Shown: piece by piece, positions 41,654 through 50,344 of the stretch
Position numbering within the stretch: position 1 is the first letter of the stretch
How the letters are laid out: each line of letters starts with the position of its first letter
Source of the DNA: Sulfurimonas sp.
Lineage (GTDB): Bacteria > Campylobacterota > Campylobacteria > Campylobacterales > Sulfurimonadaceae
Assembly: GCA_028684815.1 (NCBI GenBank)
Contig: JAQUFE010000012.1
Coordinates: 1-54,107, forward strand
Direction of reading: 5' to 3'
DNA: 54,107 nt
Translations under genes and position numbers: made by a program
The notes under the pieces: model-generated
The model's database searches: none
What the model was told of the DNA's origin: nothing
Seen by the model: only the letters and a program-made list of their open reading frames with translations

Positions 41654-42329
41654 GACTTTGCCTCTTTGAATATATTTTTCTCTTTATGTATAAAATAATT
41701 GCGTATAGTATCACGCCATAAAACAATACTTTTACAACTAAGATACTAGTTTGATTAGCACTCCCTACTGCATTTTGCAAAACCACATTTTTACTCTTTG
41801 CAACTTGCTCAGCAATATCTGCGTAGCCATTAAACATGGAGCCAGAATACTTACCTTTTTGTTCACCGTCTTTGGCTTTTTGTGAGAGCAGTGGTAGGAT
41901 TGTGCCTCCACTACTCATATCACTAAAGTTCATATTTAAAAGCGCTACAACAAAGGCTTGAACTGGAGAGGATATGGGACTTAGGACTTGCTTTTTATCA
42001 AAATATTCATATAAAGATGCAGGGTTTGCTAAAATGTCTACTCTCATATCTAACTCTGAAAAAGTTAGAAGTATTGTAGGTTCACTAAAGTTTTGCATCA
42101 GCTCTTTTTCATACTCAACTATATTCTTGTCTTTTGGGAGTTCTCTTAGCATTAGTAGCTTTAGGGATATTCCTGTTTTTTCATATAGTTCAGCACCTAT
42201 TTTATTAACCTCTTGATTAAATGCTGGGTTAAAGATAACTTCATCTTTATATAAATACTCTTTGGATTGCAGTAGACTTGTACAAAAAATGAGAGTGAGG
42301 GCTAAAAGCCCTCTGTTAAGAAATTTCAA
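41640..42329 (-). CDS. Exported TPM-like domain protein with C-terminal membrane anchor
   Basis: A 229-residue protein if translation starts at the TTG at 42329. That start has AGGA seven bases upstream and gives a clean signal peptide (FLNRGLLALTLIFCTSLLQS); longer in-frame versions would read through the microprotein gene in another frame. The mature part NKIGAELYEKTGISLKLLML...PTILLTFSELDMRVDI resembles the N-terminal half of TPM-domain proteins. A single helix follows near the C-terminus (about 200-218) and then a basic tail. In the cbb3 operon it may serve assembly, which is inferred from position only. Confidence 0.7.
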   Translation of the reverse strand: MKFLNRGLLALTLIFCTSLLQSKEYLYKDEVIFNPAFNQEVNKIGAELYEKTGISLKLLMLRELPKDKNIVEYEKELMQNFSEPTILLTFSELDMRVDILANPASLYEYFDKKQVLSPISSPVQAFVVALLNMNFSDMSSGGTILPLLSQKAKDGEQKGKYSGSMFNGYADIAEQVAKSKNVVLQNAVGSANQTSILVVKVLFYGVILYAIILYIKRKIYSKRQSHEKK

Positions 42330-42337
42330 GAAAATTC

Positions 42338-42427
42338 CTAACCAACAAAAAGATGATTTGGTGTTACAACCGCGTAAATTGTGTAAATGGCCATGATAAC
42401 AAGACCCCATGAAATTATTTTTTCCAT
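42338..42427 (-). CDS. 29-residue membrane microprotein in the cbb3 operon
   Basis: An intact small frame beginning MEKIISWGLVIMAIYTIY and ending in a short polar tail (PNHLFVG). One hydrophobic helix spans residues 5-22. GGAG precedes the ATG at good spacing, and the gene sits between the DUF4006 gene and the TPM-like gene, with 12 bases on one side and 8 on the other to the TTG start. Small single-helix subunits are known in cbb3 oxidases (CcoQ, CcoM in Pseudomonas), so this may be a further subunit or assembly factor. Homology was not tested. Confidence 0.72.
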   Translation of the reverse strand: MEKIISWGLVIMAIYTIYAVVTPNHLFVG

Positions 42428-42439
42428 TATTTACTCCCT

Positions 42440-42649
42440 TTACTTTACATCAACTATATGCTTAGCGTTTTCTGTGCTAATCATTCTAATTGACTGTTCA
42501 TCTTTGATTTGGTAAAAATTTGACATGTTAGCATTTTGTACACTAAGACCCCACACTGTTAAAACAGCAAGGATGCTTAGTAGTAAAACAGTAGCTATTA
42601 ACATACCTGTTATGCCATCGAGAGCAAATACGCTTCTATTTTCATTCAT
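42440..42649 (-). CDS. DUF4006-type small membrane protein
   Basis: A 69-residue protein starting MNENRSVFALDGITGMLIAT, one membrane helix (about 15-36), and a polar periplasmic tail. The FALDGITGMLIA opening matches the DUF4006 family that follows ccoP in Campylobacter and relatives (recalled). It probably belongs to the cbb3 oxidase as a small accessory protein. It is ten bases from ccoP. Confidence 0.78.
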   Translation of the reverse strand: MNENRSVFALDGITGMLIATVLLLSILAVLTVWGLSVQNANMSNFYQIKDEQSIRMISTENAKHIVDVK

Positions 42650-42659
42650 ACCTGACTCC

Positions 42660-43607
42660 TTATTTGCTTAAATCTGTGACATAAGCGCCAACAGCTTCTT
42701 TTTGCTTAGCATTAAGTCTTTCAAATGCCGGCATTTGACCTATGCTACCTTTTTTACCATGGTTTAAGATGTTAGTAACAAGTTCAGGAGTAAACGTAGC
42801 AACGCTTGGAGCTACATATTCCATACCCTTACCATCTTCACCATGACAAGCTGCACAAGTGCCCATAAAAACATCTTCACCAGCTCCACTCATACCATTT
42901 GCTACATACTTAGACACAATGTCTATCTCTGCATCTGTTATAAGTGCGCCTGTGTTAGAGTTAAAAAGACCATTACGATCTGGCATTGGCATCTCAGAGC
43001 CTAGTAGGTGGTTGTTTGAACCATTTTCAATAGCAAATTTAACAGTTTTTTCTTCAATTCTTACATTAAGATCTGCTGCTTTGCCATCGATACCATCAGC
43101 ATTTAAACCGTGACATACCTTACACTCTGCCAAAAACACTGATTTACCCATATCAACGAGTCTATCGCCAGTAATAGCAGAATATTTAGATTCAAATTTA
43201 GCATTGTGTACAGCTGAATCTTCATTATACTCACCAATTTGTGAATATGCATTTAGTGGATAACCTATTGTAAAGTACCACATACCCCAAACCATAGTAA
43301 GGATAAATGCAATTCCCCAGCCTTTTGGAATCTCATTTAAGTACTCACCAATTCCATCCCACTGCTCATCGATCAACTGACCTTGTGCAGTATCAGTTTG
43401 CATTTGACGAACATACTTAATTACAACAAAAACTGTAATTATTACAAGTGTTATTGCACCTGCTATTGCCAAAGAGTTAATAATATCATTACTTAATATT
43501 TCTGATAATCCTTTACCAGAATCGCCAGCTGTAATTACTAATGTATAGAATGTAGCTGCGAACATAATTATAGTTATGATAATTCCCCAAAGATAAAGCT
43601 TGTTCAT
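42660..43607 (-). CDS. ccoP: Cytochrome cbb3 oxidase, diheme cytochrome c subunit
   Basis: A 315-residue subunit with two N-terminal helices (about 5-27 and 47-65), a third near 98-115, and two c-type heme sites: C162-x2-C165-H166 (CKVCHGL) and C251-x2-C254-H255 (CAACHGE). Met-containing loops after each supply the sixth ligands. It brings electrons from the bc1 side to CcoO and CcoN. It has the same order and spacing as in other epsilonproteobacteria. Confidence 0.96.
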   Translation of the reverse strand: MNKLYLWGIIITIIMFAATFYTLVITAGDSGKGLSEILSNDIINSLAIAGAITLVIITVFVVIKYVRQMQTDTAQGQLIDEQWDGIGEYLNEIPKGWGIAFILTMVWGMWYFTIGYPLNAYSQIGEYNEDSAVHNAKFESKYSAITGDRLVDMGKSVFLAECKVCHGLNADGIDGKAADLNVRIEEKTVKFAIENGSNNHLLGSEMPMPDRNGLFNSNTGALITDAEIDIVSKYVANGMSGAGEDVFMGTCAACHGEDGKGMEYVAPSVATFTPELVTNILNHGKKGSIGQMPAFERLNAKQKEAVGAYVTDLSK

Positions 43608-43618
43608 ATATCTCTCTC

Positions 43619-43822
43619 CTATTTCTTTTTATCGTCTCTTATAGATGCTACAGGAGTATCATCTATATCGTCGTGTAGTGCCATATTACTATACTGTTCA
43701 TAGTCAATTCCATCAGCGTTTTTCTTCTTTGAATATAAATGATATATATATGCATAGAGAACTACCACTAAAAAAAGTGTTGATGCGAAGTAACCATAAG
43801 CTTGAAATTCTGCAATATCCAC
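43619..43822 (-). CDS. ccoQ: Cytochrome cbb3 oxidase, small subunit CcoQ
   Basis: A 67-residue protein with one helix (about 9-28, YFASTLFLVVVLYAYIYHLY), a basic stop-transfer KKKN and an acidic cytoplasmic tail. It lies between ccoO (12 bases) and ccoP (11 bases), which fixes its identity better than the sequence does. Confidence 0.88.
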   Translation of the reverse strand: MDIAEFQAYGYFASTLFLVVVLYAYIYHLYSKKKNADGIDYEQYSNMALHDDIDDTPVASIRDDKKK

Positions 43823-43834
43823 TATAAACCCTTT

Positions 43835-44527
43835 TTACTTAAGACTGTTAAGATATGCGATTAGAGCTACTATCTCAGGTATCTCACCACGAGCTACCGC
43901 ATCTTTAACATTTTGATCTTTCATATCAGCAGCAATCTCTTTCGCTTCAGCTAAAGCCATTGCATGCGCTTGAGTTACATTATTCCCCATTTTAACAACT
44001 TCTGTAGTTCCATCTTTCATAGGAATAGGTTCGTTATAAGGAACTGAAAAGAACTGCGCATTTGTTAATTGCTCAGCATATGCTGTTGGAATATCCGCTA
44101 TATTAGTATACATCCAACGATACGCAGGCATAACAGATCCTGGAACAACGCCAGCTGGATCTTTCATATGATTTTCGTGCCAGTCTGTAGTACGGTAGTT
44201 ACCTACACGCATGAGATCTGGTCCAGTTCTTTTTGAACCCCAAAGAAAAGGTCTATCATACGCATATTCGCCACTTAAAGAGTAGTGACCATAACGATCA
44301 GTCTCTGATTTAAATGGACGAATCAGCTGTGAGTGACAAGCATTACAGCTATTTTTTATATATATTTGGCGACCAGTAGTCTCCAAAATTGAATATGGCT
44401 TAGTTCCAATCACAGGACGAGAAGCTTGGGCAAAACTTGGAAGAATTTCAACCAATCCTGCAAAAGCAATTACTAAGAACACACCTACCGAGAAAAAGAA
44501 CGGATGCTTTTCTAACCAATGAAACAT
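43835..44527 (-). CDS. ccoO: Cytochrome cbb3 oxidase, monoheme cytochrome c subunit
   Basis: A 230-residue subunit with an N-terminal anchor (about 9-30) and one heme site C61-x2-C64-H65 (NSCNACHSQLIRPF). The downstream YGHYSLSGEYAYDRPFLWGSKRTGPDL is the standard CcoO stretch, with later Met residues (GSVMPAY) for the axial ligand. It is 17 bases after ccoN. Confidence 0.96.
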   Translation of the reverse strand: MFHWLEKHPFFFSVGVFLVIAFAGLVEILPSFAQASRPVIGTKPYSILETTGRQIYIKNSCNACHSQLIRPFKSETDRYGHYSLSGEYAYDRPFLWGSKRTGPDLMRVGNYRTTDWHENHMKDPAGVVPGSVMPAYRWMYTNIADIPTAYAEQLTNAQFFSVPYNEPIPMKDGTTEVVKMGNNVTQAHAMALAEAKEIAADMKDQNVKDAVARGEIPEIVALIAYLNSLK

Positions 44528-44544
44528 AATATAATCCTCCCTTT

Positions 44545-46038
44545 CTATGCGCCCATAGGCGATGCAGATTGTAGCTCAGATTCTTCAACAGGACGAGCAG
44601 ACATAGTTTTGTATATGTTATAAGCAAACATTAAAAAACCAACTAGGTATAACAATCCACCAACACCACGAATAGTGTAATAAGGATGTAATACAGTAAC
44701 AGTATCGATAAATGAGTAAGCTAAGTTACCAAATTCATCGTGAGCACGCCACATCATACCTTGAGTAATACCAGCGATCCACATTGAAGTGAAGTATAAA
44801 ACAACACCTAGTGTTTGAATCCAGAACTGTGTAGTCATAAGGCTTTTTGAGTAGATCTCACGCTTAAATACACGAGGAGCCATATGAAATAGCGCAGCCA
44901 TAATCATAAAACCAACCCATCCTAAAACACCGTCATGAACGTGTCCAACAATCCAGTCTGTAAAGTGCGCAATTGCATTTACTGATTTGATAGCTTGGAT
45001 AGGACCTTCTAATGTAGAGAACATATAGAATGTTGAAGCTAGAATCATAAACTTAATAAGTGGAGATGCTGCAACTTGTTGCCATTCGCCCTTCATTGTA
45101 AGAAGCATATTTATAGCTGAACCCCATGATGGTAAAATCAGAATAACAGAGAAAATAGACCCCATAGTCTGAACCCAGTCTGGAACAGTAGAATAAAGCA
45201 AGTGGTGTCCGCCAGCCCATAGATAAAGAAACATTAATCCCCAAAAAGATAGTAATGATAGTTTATATGAGTAGATAGCCTGACCAGACTCTTTTGGTAA
45301 GAAGTAGTAAATCATCGCAACTATAGGAACAGTAAAACCAAATGCAACTGCATTGTGACCATACCACCATTGAACTAGTGCATCATTTGTACCTGCATAC
45401 ATAGAGATAGAGTGATACCAATTACCGCCTACATGACTTCCATCAGGTGCGCTAGCAAGCATTGTTGGTATTTCCATGTTGTTAAATAGATAAAGCATTG
45501 CAATACCAAGAAAAGTCGCTATATAGTACCAAACAGAAATATATAGTGATTTTTCACGGCGAATACCGATAAGACCAAATATACCAAGACCAAAAAGTAC
45601 CCATACTACAACGATTGCAATATCAATAGGCCACTCGAACTCAGCATACTCTTTTGAAGTAGTAACACCTGCGAAAAGTGAAACAACTACCGCGGCAACA
45701 GTTACTAAGTATAACCAAAAGTGTAGCTTTCCTAAAAACATCAACAGTTTTGACTCTGCCATTGATACTTTTAATACACGCTGACCAACATAATACCAAG
45801 TAGCAAAAATACCACTAAGTGTAAACCCGAAAATAACTGCATCAGTATGCAGCGGACGAAGACGACTGAAGTTTGTATATTCTGCAAGTCCCTCACCTAG
45901 AAACAGGTTTACACCTGGGAAAGCAAGTTGAAATGCTAAAATTACACCGATGAGCATGCCCACAATCCCCAACAGAATTGTTGTGAACATAAACATCTTC
46001 GTAACTGTATAGTCGTACTCTAATGGACGATTCTCCAT
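44545..46038 (-). CDS. ccoN: Cytochrome cbb3 oxidase, catalytic subunit
   Basis: A 497-residue heme-copper oxidase subunit with about 12 helices. The low-spin heme His is in RPLHTDAVIFGF. The CuB and high-spin sites include QWWYGHNAVAFGFTVPIVAMIYYFLP and GGHHLLYSTVPDW. The proximal pair is in DWIVGHVHDGVLGW. The start at 46038 has a perfect AGGAGG seven bases upstream. It is the high-affinity terminal oxidase for microaerobic respiration. A 245-base leader region precedes it after the carA terminator. Confidence 0.97.
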   Translation of the reverse strand: MENRPLEYDYTVTKMFMFTTILLGIVGMLIGVILAFQLAFPGVNLFLGEGLAEYTNFSRLRPLHTDAVIFGFTLSGIFATWYYVGQRVLKVSMAESKLLMFLGKLHFWLYLVTVAAVVVSLFAGVTTSKEYAEFEWPIDIAIVVVWVLFGLGIFGLIGIRREKSLYISVWYYIATFLGIAMLYLFNNMEIPTMLASAPDGSHVGGNWYHSISMYAGTNDALVQWWYGHNAVAFGFTVPIVAMIYYFLPKESGQAIYSYKLSLLSFWGLMFLYLWAGGHHLLYSTVPDWVQTMGSIFSVILILPSWGSAINMLLTMKGEWQQVAASPLIKFMILASTFYMFSTLEGPIQAIKSVNAIAHFTDWIVGHVHDGVLGWVGFMIMAALFHMAPRVFKREIYSKSLMTTQFWIQTLGVVLYFTSMWIAGITQGMMWRAHDEFGNLAYSFIDTVTVLHPYYTIRGVGGLLYLVGFLMFAYNIYKTMSARPVEESELQSASPMGA

Positions 46039-46076
46039 ATATAGCCTCCTTAAAGATTCAAAGCAATTATGTCTAA

Positions 46077-46127
46077 TTAGATATATGACCATATAACTAG
46101 ACCAATTAACAGTGCTACTATAACCAT
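46077..46127 (-). CDS. Possible 16-residue hydrophobic peptide upstream of ccoN
   Basis: A short frame MVIVALLIGLVIWSYI ends 38 bases before the ccoN ATG. Every residue fits a single membrane segment. There is no clear ribosome site before its ATG, so translation is uncertain. It could be a leader peptide, a microprotein, or chance. Confidence 0.25.
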   Translation of the reverse strand: MVIVALLIGLVIWSYI

Positions 46128-46248
46128 AGAAATGTTTAAAGTATCTTAAAAAATGACTATTTTATGACAAATTTGAATAATATAAGTTTTTTGTTTACTT
46201 TTGTAATTTTATATATCTTTAAGGAAGTCTTGTCTGTTTAATGCGGCT

Positions 46249-46281
46249 TAAAAAGTTACTTAGATGCTAAAGGCATCTAAG
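46249..46281 (-). terminator. Intrinsic terminator of carA
   Basis: On the minus strand CTTAGATGC and GCATCTAAG form a nine-pair stem with a five-base loop, followed by TAACTTTTT. It starts three bases after the carA stop, so carA ends its transcript and ccoN has its own promoter. Confidence 0.85.
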
Positions 46282-46283
46282 CT

Positions 46284-47408
46284 TTATCTTTTTATAAGTG
46301 AGAGAAAATCACTAAATATATATCTACTCTCTTTTGATCTACTGCTTGCTTCTGGATGATGCTGTACAGAAACAATTGGAGAGTCTTTGTACTTCAAGCC
46401 TTCTATTGTGCCATCAAAAAGACTTGAGTGAGTCACCTCGGCAACTTCTTCTACATTTTTCGTAACATTGTAGTTATGATTTTGCGCTGTAATCTCTACA
46501 ATTCCAGTCGCAAGATTTTTAACAGGATGATTTCCACCATGATGTCCAAACTTTAGCTTGTAAGTTTCGTATCCATGAGAGATAGAGAGTAGTTGATGAC
46601 CTAAAGAGATGCCAAACATAGGAATTTTTGCGTCTATGAGCTTTTTAATCTGCTCTTGCTCTTTTTTTAACACCATAGGATTACCAGGACCGCTTGACAA
46701 AAAAACTCCATCAATACTCTTTGCCTTATATCTCTCTACCAAATCATCCGCATTAAAACTATTTGGAACAACTTCAACATCTAGCGCTGCACTTCTTAGT
46801 TCATCTAATATGTTTCTTTTTACCCCAAAGTCAATTACTACAATATTTGCTTTAGATGCTGGAGGAGTATCATATTTAAACTCTCTCTGTGAGTAAGTAG
46901 AGCTTTCATGTTTATAAGCTTTTTTAGTACTTACCTCTTCTACATAGTTGATATCTTCTATGCGTGGCGAGTTTTCTAAGATTTTCTTTAACTCTGCTTT
47001 ATCGCTAATACTCGTAGATGCTACCATCATCATAGCACCCTCTTTTCTTATTGTCTTAGCCAAAAATCTTGTGTCAATGTCACAAATACCCATAACATTG
47101 TGCTTAACTAAAAGCTCATCAAGAGTAGTCTCAGCTCTAAAATTTGAGTATCTTTTTTGGTACTTTCTAACTATCATACCCTTTACTTGTACTTTTGAGC
47201 TTTGCATATCTTGCTCATTTACACCTACATTTCCAATCTCTGGCATTGTAAATGTAACAAATTGTCCTGCACTAGCTGGATCAGTGATGAGTTCTTGATA
47301 ACCACCCATAGATGTATTGAAAATGATTTCGCCAACAACTGTGCCCTCTGCGCCAAAACTATTTGCTTCTAACATAGTTCCGTTTTGAAGATATATATAT
47401 ACTTTCAT
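46284..47408 (-). CDS. carA: Carbamoyl-phosphate synthase small subunit, nucleophile Cys replaced by Ser
   Basis: The glutaminase subunit that feeds ammonia to CarB for arginine and pyrimidine synthesis, 374 residues. The N-terminal domain (FGAEGTVVGEIIFNTSMGGYQE, TDPASAGQFVTFT) and the class I amidotransferase domain are complete. The catalytic loop, normally GICLGHQLL, reads FGISLGHQLL: residue 268, codon TCT, is Ser where the nucleophilic Cys is expected (Cys269 in E. coli). The partner His and Glu remain in QHHPEAS near the end, and KFGHHGGNHPV is intact. If real, the enzyme should not use glutamine. carB is not in the window. Confidence 0.93.
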   Translation of the reverse strand: MKVYIYLQNGTMLEANSFGAEGTVVGEIIFNTSMGGYQELITDPASAGQFVTFTMPEIGNVGVNEQDMQSSKVQVKGMIVRKYQKRYSNFRAETTLDELLVKHNVMGICDIDTRFLAKTIRKEGAMMMVASTSISDKAELKKILENSPRIEDINYVEEVSTKKAYKHESSTYSQREFKYDTPPASKANIVVIDFGVKRNILDELRSAALDVEVVPNSFNADDLVERYKAKSIDGVFLSSGPGNPMVLKKEQEQIKKLIDAKIPMFGISLGHQLLSISHGYETYKLKFGHHGGNHPVKNLATGIVEITAQNHNYNVTKNVEEVAEVTHSSLFDGTIEGLKYKDSPIVSVQHHPEASSRSKESRYIFSDFLSLIKR

Positions 47409-47445
47409 TTAGCTCTCCTGTGTTTTAAAAGAAAATTTTTACTCA

Positions 47446-47997
47446 TTACTCCATACCTCTTTTCATAAGCTCTTCTTTGTATATCTTTTCATATAAAATA
47501 TCAAACTCATCTGTCCCTGGAATATATCTTTTTTTATAAGACCTAATCTTATCCATAACAGCATCTTCCATTTGAGATGCATCTGCTATAAATGAAGTTA
47601 TCGCATTATATATAATATTTTTTATGCGGTTCTCTGTTACCTCAAAGTGAATCAAATCTTCTTCGTAAAGTTCATCTAAAATCTTGTGAGAGATATCAGA
47701 GTATCTCTCTTCATAGTTTAGTATTACTCCAAACTCTGGAGCTAGTTTTTTCTTTATCATATAAAAAAGTTGTCTCTCATCTGCGAGCATAAACTCAATC
47801 TCTTCTTCATTCTCATCGCAGATTTCACCTGCTTTTTCTTCTAGTGCCATCTCTTGTTTTACACTATGAGCAAGGATTTTTTCGGCCTCTTTAGCTACTG
47901 GTTCGAGTCCTTTTGTCATCGTGACAACACCACTTTTGTTTAAGTCAATTGCAACCCTACTTGATATGTGAGGTATAGTTTTTAGTGATATTTTCAT
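47446..47997 (-). CDS. DUF507 family protein
   Basis: A 183-residue soluble, mainly helical acidic protein. Two similar halves begin with a hydrophobic helix and carry HISSRVAIDLNKSG and HKILDELYEEDLIHFE; this doubled layout is typical of DUF507. No catalytic motif is seen. It lies 37 bases upstream of carA. The order carA, DUF507, MotE-like, FliJ-like, purA matches Cj1494c-Cj1498c as I recall. Function is unknown. Confidence 0.78.
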   Translation of the reverse strand: MKISLKTIPHISSRVAIDLNKSGVVTMTKGLEPVAKEAEKILAHSVKQEMALEEKAGEICDENEEEIEFMLADERQLFYMIKKKLAPEFGVILNYEERYSDISHKILDELYEEDLIHFEVTENRIKNIIYNAITSFIADASQMEDAVMDKIRSYKKRYIPGTDEFDILYEKIYKEELMKRGME

Positions 47998-48058
47998 CGC
48001 GTGACCCTACTTGTTAAAATAATTTATGAATTTTACAATAATTATGATTAGATTTTGA

Positions 48059-48568
48059 TTATTTTACCAACAAGAGTGTCAGATCAGATGCTTTTTTGGC
48101 ATCCATTTTAGATAATATTTTTCCTACATTTTTAGGATTTAGTGAGCTTAGGATAGTAGCTGCTGAGTCATTATCCATATCTGAAAGAATTGCTGCTGCG
48201 GCTGCATCCTTCATCTTTGCAAATGTCTGAGCTACTTTATCCATTTTTATACTCTTTAACTCTTCTAAAATCTCTTCATTTTTTGCAAGCATTTTTTTAA
48301 CGCTCTCTTCCTTCTCTTTTATCTCTAAGAGTTTATTATCAACTATTGCTTCTTTTTCATTAAGTCTTGATTCTTTTTTCCTAAGAAGTTCTTCTGTTGC
48401 GATTTGCAAGGCGCTTAGTGCTTGTTTTTGTTCATCAATTCGCTCAAGCTCAACAAGGAGTTCACTCTTTCTTTCTTTAAAAATTTCTGTACATTCAAAA
48501 AGTTTATCACTTGTCTCTAGTGATAGAAGTGATGCTAAAAGGAGATGTAGGAGTATAAATATTTTCAA
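48059..48568 (-). CDS. MotE/FlgY-like exported protein with MgtE-N-type C-terminus
   Basis: A 169-residue protein with a signal peptide (about 1-16), a long coiled coil (about 25-110, heptad-like ERIDEQKQALSALQIATEE and KEKEESVKKMLAKNEEILEE), and a small C-terminal helical domain (DMDNDSAATILSSLNPKNVG) of the MgtE N type. This plan fits the MotE chaperone and related flagellar-motor proteins of Campylobacterota. It overlaps the FliJ-like gene by four bases, which supports a flagellar role. Confidence 0.75.
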   Translation of the reverse strand: MKIFILLHLLLASLLSLETSDKLFECTEIFKERKSELLVELERIDEQKQALSALQIATEELLRKKESRLNEKEAIVDNKLLEIKEKEESVKKMLAKNEEILEELKSIKMDKVAQTFAKMKDAAAAAILSDMDNDSAATILSSLNPKNVGKILSKMDAKKASDLTLLLVK

Positions 48569-48987
48569 TTTTTTTCCTTTTTATTATGGGTCATAAGGGC
48601 TACCTCATCGAGGTCTTTCATCTCTTGAATTTTAAGTCTTTTTAACTCTTTTTCTATCTCTTGAAGTTCTAGGTACTTAAATTTTTCATGTTCAATAATA
48701 TCTAGTTTTAGTTTTTCTTTTGCTTGATTTACCTGTTTTTGAGCATATATAATCCACTCTTGGTTATGTTTAACAAAATTTCTTGCGGAGTTAATAAGCT
48801 CACGCGAGGCAAGAAAATCTTTCATATTTCCTTGTAGTGGGCTTATAATATCATTTAATGTTTGGTAAGACTTATCTAGTGCAACTCTTGCTGAGTTTAA
48901 ATCCACATTTGCTCTTTGCACAAGACCCTCGCTCTTATCCATAGCAGTTTTTTTTAACTTGACTAAGGGAGTGAAGCGAGTTTTCAT
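48565..48987 (-). CDS. FliJ-like flagellar export coiled-coil protein
   Basis: A 140-residue protein that is almost entirely one or two long alpha helices (MDKSEGLVQRANVDLNSARV ... QEIEKELKRLKIQEMKDLDE). It has the size and charge pattern of FliJ, the stalk-like component of the flagellar export ATPase. Sequence conservation in this family is low, so the call rests on the coiled coil and on its place between purA and the MotE-like gene, which I recall also from Helicobacter (HP0255-HP0257). Confidence 0.65.
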   Translation of the reverse strand: MKTRFTPLVKLKKTAMDKSEGLVQRANVDLNSARVALDKSYQTLNDIISPLQGNMKDFLASRELINSARNFVKHNQEWIIYAQKQVNQAKEKLKLDIIEHEKFKYLELQEIEKELKRLKIQEMKDLDEVALMTHNKKEKN

Positions 48988-49002
48988 AAAAAATAATCCT
49001 TA

Positions 49003-50250
49003 TTAAAGTATTATCGTATCCTCTCTATCTGGAGAAGTTGAGATGATGCCTACTTTTGTTTTTGAGATTTCTTCGATGATTTTAACATACTCTTGTGCAG
49101 ATGCTGGTAGATCTTCAAATTTTCTAACTCCAACTGAATTATCCCACCCTTTAAAAGTCTTATAAATCGGTTTTACATCTTCTAGGTTTGATGGAAGATA
49201 GTCTATCTCTTTGCCATCAAGCTCATAAGCTACACAAACTTTCACCTCATCAAAACCATCAAGAACATCAAGTTTCATAAGTGCAAGTTCATCACAACCA
49301 TTTAGACGGCTTGCGTATCTTGTTGCAACTGCATCAAACCAGCCACATCTTCTTGCACGGCCTGTTGTAGTGCCAAATTCATGACCTCTCTCGCCTAAGA
49401 GTTTACCCTGTTCGCCCAAATCTTCACTAGGAAAAGGGCCATTGCCCACGCGAGTACAATATGCTTTAACTATCCCGATAACCTTGCCAATATCTTTAGG
49501 ACTGATGCCAAGACCTGTACAAGCCCCAGCACTTACAGTTGCAGATGAAGTGACATAAGGATATGTGCCATGGTCGATGTCAAGCATAGTCCCCTGTGCA
49601 CCTTCAAGTAAGATTTTTTTCTTCTCATCAAGAGCCTTCCAAACCATCTGAGTTGTATCTGTGATAAAAGGTGCTAACTTCGCTTTGTAGCCCTCTAGCT
49701 CAGCTAAAAGTTCATTCTCTTTTGGTGTAGCAATATCTAAAACATCAAAAATAGCTCTATTTTGCTCAAAATGCTCTAATATAGATGCGCAAAGCTTTTT
49801 AGGATCTAGTAGCTCTGCTACTCTAAAGCCATTTCTGTTTATCTTATCAGCATAAGCAGGCCCTATCCCTTTTCCTGTTGTTCCTATGGCTTTATCACCT
49901 TTTAGCTTCTCTTTTGCTTGATCAATAAGTGCATGATAAGGGAGATTAAGATGTGCTTTATCTGAGATAAAGAAACGACCTTCTAAGCCCTCAAACTGCT
50001 CCATCTCTTTTATAATAGACTCAGGAGATAAAACAACACCATTTCCTACAACATTTATAGCTTTAGGGTTTAGAACTCCTGATGGGATAAGATGAAGCGC
50101 ATATTTTACGCCCTCTACCCAGATAGTGTGTCCAGCATTGTGACCACCTTGACTTCTACAAACCATATCATAGTCAGATGCAAGTCTATCTACTATCTTA
50201 CCTTTTCCCTCGTCTCCCCATTGTATACCTACTATCAAATCAGCTTTCAT
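49003..50250 (-). CDS. purA: Adenylosuccinate synthetase
   Basis: Joins IMP and aspartate with GTP to adenylosuccinate, the first committed step to AMP. The 415-residue protein has the P-loop-like start [15 protein letters not shown] (catalytic Asp and Lys), GGHNAGHT near 35-42, [38 protein letters not shown] and the C-terminal [13 protein letters not shown]. Length is normal. The FliJ-like gene follows after 15 bases. Confidence 0.97.
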   Translation of the reverse strand: MKADLIVGIQWGDEGKGKIVDRLASDYDMVCRSQGGHNAGHTIWVEGVKYALHLIPSGVLNPKAINVVGNGVVLSPESIIKEMEQFEGLEGRFFISDKAHLNLPYHALIDQAKEKLKGDKAIGTTGKGIGPAYADKINRNGFRVAELLDPKKLCASILEHFEQNRAIFDVLDIATPKENELLAELEGYKAKLAPFITDTTQMVWKALDEKKKILLEGAQGTMLDIDHGTYPYVTSSATVSAGACTGLGISPKDIGKVIGIVKAYCTRVGNGPFPSEDLGEQGKLLGERGHEFGTTTGRARRCGWFDAVATRYASRLNGCDELALMKLDVLDGFDEVKVCVAYELDGKEIDYLPSNLEDVKPIYKTFKGWDNSVGVRKFEDLPASAQEYVKIIEEISKTKVGIISTSPDREDTIIL

Positions 50251-50281
50251 TAAAATTTCCTCTTTTATTATTACTTTTTTC

Positions 50282-50344
50282 TACCTCTATAACAAGAGGT
50301 AAGCTTTAGCGTCTAGCGTAGATATATGAGCAAACTCATATATC
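50282..50344. other. Two perfect hairpins between hisZ-like gene and purA
   Basis: TACCTCT / AGAGGTA (50282-50301, six-base loop) and GATATATGAG / CTCATATATC (50321-50344, four-base loop). The second overlaps the stop codon of the HisZ-like gene. Neither has a T run on the minus strand, so they look like intercistronic message hairpins or operators rather than terminators. Confidence 0.45.
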
